Origin: Gigaspora rosea
Lineage: Eukaryota; Glomeromycota; Glomeromycetes; Diversisporales; Gigasporaceae
DNA length: 64,000 bases
NCBI GenBank assembly: GCA_003550325.1
Contig: QKWP01000007.1
Location: 664,343-728,342, forward strand
Reading direction: 5' to 3'
Shown here: in pieces, positions 57,104 to 64,000 of the stretch
Layout: each line of letters begins with the position of its first letter
Position numbering within the stretch: position 1 is the stretch's first letter
Program-made: the position numbers and the translations under genes
The notes under the pieces: model-generated
Seen by the model: only the letters and a program-made list of their open reading frames with translations
Database searches by the model: none
Told to the model about the DNA's origin: nothing

Positions 57104-59076
57104 ATGGTTGTCTACAATATTATTTCATCTCTTAATTTTACCGATTGCCTTGTTCTGATTGCATGTTCTTTCTTAGCTTATGTTTTTCAATTCTATTATA
57201 AATATTTTACGCGCTCTAATAAGTTACCTGGGCCATTACCTCTTCCCATTATAGAATATGGTTATTTGTTGACAGGTAATTCTAGAGAATTATTTGAAAC
57301 ACTCCATAAAAAATATGGTGATATATGTGAATATTATTTTGCCGGTTCACGAAAAATCTTGATTCACGACCTGAATATGTTGAAAGAATACTTGCATCCT
57401 CATCTAAAGACACTACATTCTTGACAAGATTTCCTTATTCTGAAGGTTTAGAGGAACTTGGAATAGCTGGAAAAGGCGTTGTAGTAAATCATAATATAAA
57501 AAGTTGGAAATTCAACCGTCAATTCTTTAATCAAGTTATTTTTACACCAAATTTTAATAACGAAGCTGTTAAATAGATTAATGTATTAACTCAAGAGTTA
57601 GAAGGATATTGGAAATCTCTTGCAAACTTAAAATTATCCAATAGTAATTTACAAAGTTCTAAAAATGTATGGCAACTTGAAATTGATATGAAGAAATGGG
57701 CTCATAGATTTACAACTGATATAATTATAATTTTGGCCACCAGAGAAAGGTCCTATTCAATGACTTCATATTATAATGTTCATAGTCCTGAGAAAATAAT
57801 ATTCATAATTCATTAATTGAGGATTCAGAAAAATTTATTCAAGGAGTTACTGATCACCATTTCGGATTTACTTATTTTATATACTTTAATTCATTTTTAC
57901 GTCATTACATGCCATTTCTTAGAAGTAAAATTAGATATTTACTTAAAAATCGTGATAATTTATTTAAAACATTGGATTTGATCATTAAGGAAAGGGGAAA
58001 AGTAATTGAAGAGATACCTATAGGTGCTGAATTAAAACTGATATGTTGACGTCTTTAATTGTTACAAATACAGAGAAAGATCTAAATAATGTAAAGCTCG
58101 CTAGAGAAGATTTCTCGAGGCCAATAACAGACGCTGAGATTAGAGGGAACTTACTTGATGCTTTATTAGGTGGAATTGACGAGATATTAATAAAATTTTA
58201 TGCAATTAATGTTTTTAATTACGGGTTTACTAAATTGTGCAATTGGTGCTCAACACCACAATGATTTCACTAATCAAAGATCAGAAAATTTTTTGTTGTT
58301 TTTGATATTTTTTAAAAAAATATTCGAACTTAACATTTATCAAGTTTAATTTTTGTTTATTTTTTTGATTGTTCTTCATGTTACACCGCATACTGGTGTT
58401 GAGCATGATTTAGTATAACTGTTTAATCAAATAATATTTTTTATAATTGTGTTTTTAATTATTTAATATTAATAATTTTATAGACGGCAAACACATTCAG
58501 TTTCTTAGTTTACTATGTCTGCCAATCTCCTCAAGTTAAACAAAAATAATTGATAAAATTGACTCAGTATTCACTCCAAATACTTCTTTCTATTTGAAAT
58601 ATGAAGATCTCTTAAAACTAAAATATTGTGATACAATTATTAATGAAATTGGTCAAATTATGCCAGTTTCAAATGAAATCTGAAGATACCTTGAAAATCC
58701 CTGTGAAATAGCTGGATATCAATGGGAAGCTGGAACGATGATCCATATATATATTAATGGTATCCATTCAAATAAAAAACATTGGCCTAATCCTGAAATT
58801 TTCGACCCAGATCGATTTTACAAAGAAAGTGCTAATAGCAATATGAACGATAAAGCAAGACATAAATATTCATTAGTAACTTTTGGTAGAGGATTACGCA
58901 CTTATCCTGGAAGAAAGTTAGCAAGAATAAAATTACTTTCATTAATGGCAGTAGTATTTGGAAAATATGACATTGATTTAGTTGATATAAATGCACTGCT
59001 AAATATAAAAAGTGGTTCGATAACTACCTGTGAAGAATTGCTAGTTAAAATTAGACCTAGGAAATTACCATTGTAA
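57104..59076 (+). pseudogene. Cytochrome P450, copy A of an inverted pair, heavily damaged
   Basis: The N terminus has a hydrophobic anchor (about residues 10-35) and the proline hinge LPGPLPLP, as in ER-bound P450 monooxygenases. Comparison with copy B shows the lesions: one-base deletions near 57363, 57802, 58035 and 58545; TAG for Trp at 57574-57576; TGA for Arg at 58681-58683. The K-helix ExxR reads EIGQ, losing the Arg. The haem motif reads FGRGLRTYPG, so the haem-ligand Cys is Tyr (58903-58905). The intron after the GGID motif (I helix) has lost its GT donor and carries an inserted MITE (58220-58421). The C-terminal FDPDRF motif survives. It cannot encode a working enzyme. Confidence 0.85.
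58220..58421. mobile_element. MITE inserted in the P450 copy A intron
   Basis: The intron of copy B lacks this segment, giving an empty-site comparison. TTTAAT flanks the insertion on both sides (58214-58219, 58422-58427). Inverted subterminal GTGCTCAACACCA and ATGCTCAACACCA pair. Internal TTCATGTTACACC is shared with the core-module elements. Confidence 0.75.
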
Positions 59077-59518
59077 TGCTTTTTTATGTTCTTGACATTA
59101 TTATTATATTATTTTTTTGTATTTGTTATCTAAGATAATTTTTTATGGAAGTAAAGCCAATTCTATTAATTAATATTGCAAAGGTCATCTAGTCGTATAA
59201 ATTTTTAAATTTTACTAACATGTAATACTATGACAAAAAATAGAATTATAAATTCAGGTTGTGCTTGGACTTTGACTTGAATAGACTCAATTTAACTCTA
59301 AAAAGCTATTAAATCGAATCAGGATTTTCTAACAAGAGTTATATATTGACATACTCAAAGTTATAAAACTACTCTTTAAAATATCGCACTTTAAGTATTT
59401 TCATAACAAAAAATCAATATAATACCTGCATAAATACCTGAATATTTTAAATTTCCTGAATATTTTCGATTTCTTGTTATAATTTTATACAGAAAAAAAA
59501 ATTATAACCAGGAAATGA

Positions 59519-60337
59519 CTAGTATTACTGAACCCGATTTTGATTTCCTTATTTAAAAATTAACTAAGATCTTCAAAATTGATCAATAAAAGGTTATTTA
59601 AAAATTAATAAAAATTTGCAAGTCTAACCAATAAAATATACGTATTGCACAATGATTTACAAATTTATAGTTACTGCGATGAATAATAGTACATTTATTA
59701 ATAATTATTTAATATCCAAAAATCACACTGCATTAGTTACCCAAAGTTTAAATAATACACGATTGTGTATTTCTTTAAAAGGCTAGTATCCTTTACTTTA
59801 CGACAAAAAAGATTAGTACCTTGCAAATGATGATTACAATTATAGTACTAAAGCATTATCTTTATGTTTTTCATTACAAATATCATTATCTTTATGTTTT
59901 TCAACAATCTTTATTTCTTATGTTCGTTGTTTACGCCAGACATGTTGGATTAGCGTAAAATTGGTCAAATTATGGCTGATAATTGCTGATTTCTTCACAG
60001 CAGATACCGCATTATGACATTACCTTCGGCCACGTTATAAAAACAGTATCCTAGTGAATAATCAGCTATCATCCACAACATGACCAATAACATTACAAAT
60101 AAAATCTGGAGGCAAATTTTAAACTCGATCAACGATAATTTGCTGATCAGTTTAAGTTTTTGCTTATATCATAATTCTATATTTATTATTATTTAATATG
60201 CAAAAAATGATAAGAAATAATCAGAAATAATAAGTAATAATACTTTACTATACTTGCCCACCTCTAGCCAATCATATAGCATTTTTCGTAACAAAACCTA
60301 TACAGTATAAAATTTACACCAATTCCTGAATCTTTCT
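59519..60337. other. Spacer of the P450 inverted duplication
   Basis: About 0.82 kb of single-copy-looking sequence separates the two arms (57316-59518 and 60338-62386). No gene is seen. Confidence 0.6.
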
Positions 60338-60404
60338 GATTTCCTGGTTATAATTTTTTTTTCTGTACAAAATTATAACAAGAAATCGAAAATATTCAGG
60401 AAAT
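60325..60404. repeat. Foldback hairpin at the inverted-duplication boundary
   Basis: CCTGAATCTTTCTGATTTCC then TGGTTATAATT pairs with AATTATAACAAGAAATCGAA then AATATTCAGG. Copy A has only part of this hairpin (59447-59517), so one duplication breakpoint falls inside it. Confidence 0.6.
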
Positions 60405-60787
60405 TTAAAACATTCAGGTATTTATGCAGGTATTATATTGATCTTTGTTACGAAAATGATTAAAGTGCAATATTTTAAATATAGCTTTATAACTTTGAGT
60501 ATAAGCAATATATAACTCTTGTTAGAAAATCCTGATTCGATTTAATGGCTTATTAGAGTTAAGTCAAATCTATTCGTGTCAAAGTCCAAGCACTACCTGA
60601 ATTTATAATTCTTTTTCTGTCATAGTATTATGAAATTTTGCCTAACAAAATTTAAAAATTTATATGACTAAATGACCTTTGCAATATCAATTATTAGGAT
60701 TGGATATATCTGCTTTACTTCCATAAAAAACTATCTTAGATAACAAATACAAAAAAAAAAAGAAATGTCAAGAACATAAAAAAAGCA

Positions 60788-62386
60788 TTACAATGGTAAT
60801 TTCCTAGGTTTAATTCTAACCTGCAATTCTTCACAGGTAGTTATCGAACCACTTTTTATATTTAGCGGTGCATTTATATCAACTAAATCAATGTCATATT
60901 TTCTAAATACTACTACCATTAATAAAAGTAATTCTATTATCGCCAACTTTTTTCCAGGACAATTGCGCAATCCTCCACCAAAAGTTACTAACGAATATTT
61001 ATGTCTTGCTTTATCATTCATTTTTCTATTAGCACTTTCTTTGTAAAATCGATCCGGGTCGAAAATTTCAGGATTAGGCCAATGATTTTTATTTGAATGG
61101 ATACTATTAATATATATATGGATCATCGTTTCAGCTTCCCATTGATATCCAGCTATTTCACTGGGATTTTTAAGGTATCTTCGGATTTCATTTGGAACTG
61201 GCATAATTCGACCAAGTTCAGTAATAATCGCATCACAATATTTTAGTTTTAAGAGATCTTCATGTTTCAAATGGAAAGAAGTATTTGGAGGGGATACTGA
61301 GTCAATTTCATTAATCATTTTTTGTTTAACTTAAGGAGATTGGCAGACGTAGTAAACTAAGAAACTGAATGTGTTTGCCGTCTATAAAATTATTAATATT
61401 AAATAAATAAAATATAATTAAAAAACTCAATTACCAAAAATATTATTTAATTAAAAACATTATTTATAAAATTTTATTAATACTTTCAGTGTCAATTCCA
61501 CCTATAAAAGAATCAAGTAAGTTACTTCTAATCTCAGCGTCTGTCATTGGCCTCAAGAAGTCTTCTCTAGCGAGCTTTACATTATTCAGATCTCTCTCTG
61601 TATTTGTAACAATTAAAGATGTCAACATATCAGGTCTTAATGCAGCACCTATAGGCATCTCTTCAATTTCTTTTTTTCTTTCTTTAATAATCAAATCCAA
61701 TGTTTTAAATATATTATCACGATTTTTAAGTAAATATCTAATTTTATTTCTAAGAAATGGCATGTAATGACGTAAAAATGAATTAAAGTATATAAAGCAA
61801 GTGAATCCTAAATGATGACCAGTAAGTATTTGAATAAATTTTTCCGAATCCTCAATTAATGCATTAGAGAGTGTTACTTTCTCAGAACTATGAACATTAT
61901 AATATGAAGCCATTGAATAAGATCTTTCTCCAGTAACCAAAATTATAATCATTTCAGCTGTAAATCTATAAGCCCATTTCTTCATATCAAATTCAAGTTG
62001 CCATTCATTTTTAGCACTTTGTAAATTACCATTGGATAATTTTAAAATTGCAAGGGATTTTCAATATCCTTCTAACTCTTGAGTCAATACATTAATCCAT
62101 TTAATAGCTTCGTTATTAAAATTTGGTGTAAAAATAACTTGATCAAAGAATTGACGATTGATTTTCCAACTTTTTACATCATGATTTGATATGACGCCTT
62201 TTCTAGCTATTCCAAGTTCCTCTAAACCTTCAGAATAAGGAAATCTTATCAAGAATGTAGTATCTTTAGATAAGGGTGCAAGTATTTTTTATACATATTC
62301 AGGATGTGAAATCAGATTCTTCGTGAATCGTTAAGATAATATTCACATATATCACTATATTTTTTATAGAGTGCATCAGCAAATTT
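60788..62386 (-). pseudogene. Cytochrome P450, copy B of an inverted pair, 5'-truncated
   Basis: The minus-strand copy keeps the key C-terminal features: I-helix GGIDT, K-helix ELGR (ExxR), FDPDRF, and the haem motif FGGGLRNCPGKK with its Cys ligand. It is nevertheless dead or nearly so: homology to copy A stops at about 62386 in A+T-rich repeat, removing the anchor and hinge. TAA interrupts EYV-KIL (62291-62289), TGA replaces Trp (62063-62061), and TAA falls in SP-VKQK (61333-61331). The 106-bp intron (61487-61382) has GA instead of GT at its donor. It is less damaged than copy A, so it is the better guide to the ancestral protein. Confidence 0.85.
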
Positions 62387-62700
62387 TATATATAGATATA
62401 TATCGATTACTAACCGGTCAGATATATATCAATAGTAAATACCCCTGCTGATTTTTATCGATAGTGATAGTAATCGATATATATCTGATATAGATAGTAA
62501 TCGATATATATCTGATAAGATAAATATCGATTAATATCTATCAGATATATATCGATTACTATTACTATCAATAAAAATCGGCAGGGGTATTTAGTATCGA
62601 TATATATCTATGATAGTTAGTAATCAATATATAACCAATATATTGATAGTGATTATAATCGATACATATTCATAATAGTTAATAATCGATATATAATCAG
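62387..62700. repeat. ATATATCGATTAC palindromic low-complexity region
   Basis: ATATATCGATTACTA words in both orientations abut the truncated P450 copy. Within them 62437-62590 is a foldback with ATACCCCTGCTGATTTTTAT and inverted ATACCCCTGCCGATTTTTAT ends, probably a hAT-like MITE whose subterminal repeats are the TATCGATTA words. Confidence 0.6.
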
Positions 62701-62879
62701 TATAAAAACAATTAATATTTTGATAATAAAAAATAAGTTTATTATATCCAATTATAATTTTAATTTTAAGTTTTTTTTATTAAAAAAAAAAGAAATAAAT
62801 CAAAAATACAACAAATAATAAATTTTTATTAAAAAAAAGGAATATAACAAATGATAAATTCACTATAACTAAAAAAAAA

Positions 62880-63870
62880 ATACAAAATAACGAGTATTCG
62901 AACTCTAACCCTAACCCAAATCCTAATAACGGCGAACCCTAACTCTAAACTAAATACTAACAACGGCGAACCTAACCCTAATTCGAATCCTAATAACAGC
63001 TCCAACGGCGAAATCGTTTTTAAAGAAAAAAAGCATCCAATAGCTCCAAAATCCTAATGATGCTCCAACAACAAAATTGTATTTAAAAGAACTCTAGTAC
63101 CTGAACCCGAATCCTAACGACAGCTCCAACGGCGAAATTGTATCTAAAAGAAAAGCATCCAATAACTCCAGTAATGACACAAAATCGCAATTAAAAAAAG
63201 ATAAGCATTAGTAAATATAAAAAAAAACAAATTAACAGTCCAAAATGAAAACATACCCAAAAACTGTGACTTCAATGGATTTAGTAATGCCGGCAAAATC
63301 GCACCTAAAAGAAAAGAAGGTTAGTACCTAAATAAAAGAAAAAAACAACAAAAAAAACAAGAAACGGCCCAAAAATAAAAACTTCGTAAAAATGATGATT
63401 CTAAAAAAATGACAGTTCCAATGACTTTCCAACGGCAAAATCACACTTGAAAGGAAAGAAATATATAAGAAAAAAAAAACAAAAAAACAAAGTAGCGACC
63501 CCAAGACGAAAAACTTACCTGAAAATGGCAGTTTCAATAACTCTAGTAAAGAAGGCTCCAACGGCGAAATCAGCCAGAAAAGAGAAAAGCATCATTAAAT
63601 ATATAGGAAAATAAAAAAAAAGCAACTCCAAAACAAAAAAACTTAACCAAAAACGGTGACTCCATAACTCAAGTAATGACGGCTCCAATAGCAAAACGTA
63701 CAAGAAGCGACACCTAAATAACGTACTCATAACAATACAAATTCTTTCCAACAACAACCAACAACAACAGCAACATACAATTCACTAATACACCAGTGAC
63801 GAAGCAAAATTATGACACTAACCTCAAACAACAGCTCCGGTAACGACGACAACACTATTTCCAAGCAAAG
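62880..63870. repeat. Degenerate tandem repeat with CTCCAACGGCGAAATC motif
   Basis: CTCCAACGGCGAAATCG-type words followed by an AAAAGAAAAG-rich stretch and a CAATAACTCCAGTAATGAC-type word recur at irregular spacing of roughly 60-120 bp. AACCCTAA-type words lie at the left edge (62905-62970). Minus-strand open frames at 63328-63757 are hydrophobic products of this repeat. Confidence 0.6.
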
Positions 63871-63889
63871 AATCTAGTCAACAATGATT

Positions 63890-64000
63890 ACATACAAAAA
63901 AAAATTGATTAGTAAAATGCGTTGAAACAAAAAATAAAAAAGCAATAATAAATAAATAAATAAAATAAATAAAAATAAATGAAATAAAAAAAAAATAAAT
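63890..64000. repeat. AATAAATAAA low-complexity end of window
   Basis: Short-period A-rich repeat with AAATAAATAAATAAAATAAA words. Confidence 0.6.

Noticed and set aside
63328..63757. Minus-strand hydrophobic open frames of 77-80 codons
   Set aside because: They follow the degenerate CTCCAACGGCG tandem repeat and have no start context or domain.

Overview
This window looks like nuclear DNA of a very A+T-rich, repeat-rich fungus, most likely an arbuscular mycorrhizal fungus (Glomeromycotina, Rhizophagus-like). That assignment is inference. It rests on short GT-AG introns (75-114 bp in the one intact enzyme gene), small Zn2Cys6 proteins ending the finger with a KKRGPRT tail, a DUF3504/KIAA1958-like tyrosine recombinase, a MULE transposase with a SWIM finger, and ExxR/FxxGxRxCxG cytochrome P450s. 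A single N at 53931 shows draft assembly.

Genes are few. One intact enzyme gene lies at 4008-6252 (minus, five exons): a 5'-nucleotidase-family metallophosphoesterase of 628 residues. One apparently intact two-exon Zn2Cys6 regulator lies at 44792-46202 (plus), with a 9-bp minisatellite inside its intron. A second Zn2Cys6 gene (38901-39365, minus) has a stop at codon 4. A tyrosine-recombinase pseudogene (52514-53886) is followed by fragments of a MULE transposase (53932-55080). Two P450 pseudogenes, 57104-59076 (plus) and 60788-62386 (minus), are arms of one inverted duplication around an 0.8-kb spacer.

Everything else is transposon-derived or low-complexity DNA. I read many short non-autonomous elements directly from terminal inverted repeats and target duplications: hAT-like elements with 8-bp duplications (14952-15322, 18071-19126, probably 48366-49040), elements with 9- and 11-bp duplications (21758-21869 and 1375-2492), two hairpin-plus-CTAG|T sequences that look like Helitron 3' ends (13919-13953, 37607-37639), tRNA-derived SINE-like heads (9283 onward, plus three related copies at 33-37 kb), many foldback elements, and several tandem-repeat arrays. 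Elements are often nested.

The block from about 24 to 37.5 kb is strongly CpG-depleted; 31297-34107 contains no CpG at all. Paired copies of the same element inside and outside the block differ mainly by CpG to TpG/CpA changes, which suggests methylation-driven decay. Several elements with different termini share an internal core around AAATTCCTTGCAAAATTT, often next to CCCTAA-type motifs. With the P450 inverted duplication, this shared core is the most interesting unexplained signal here.
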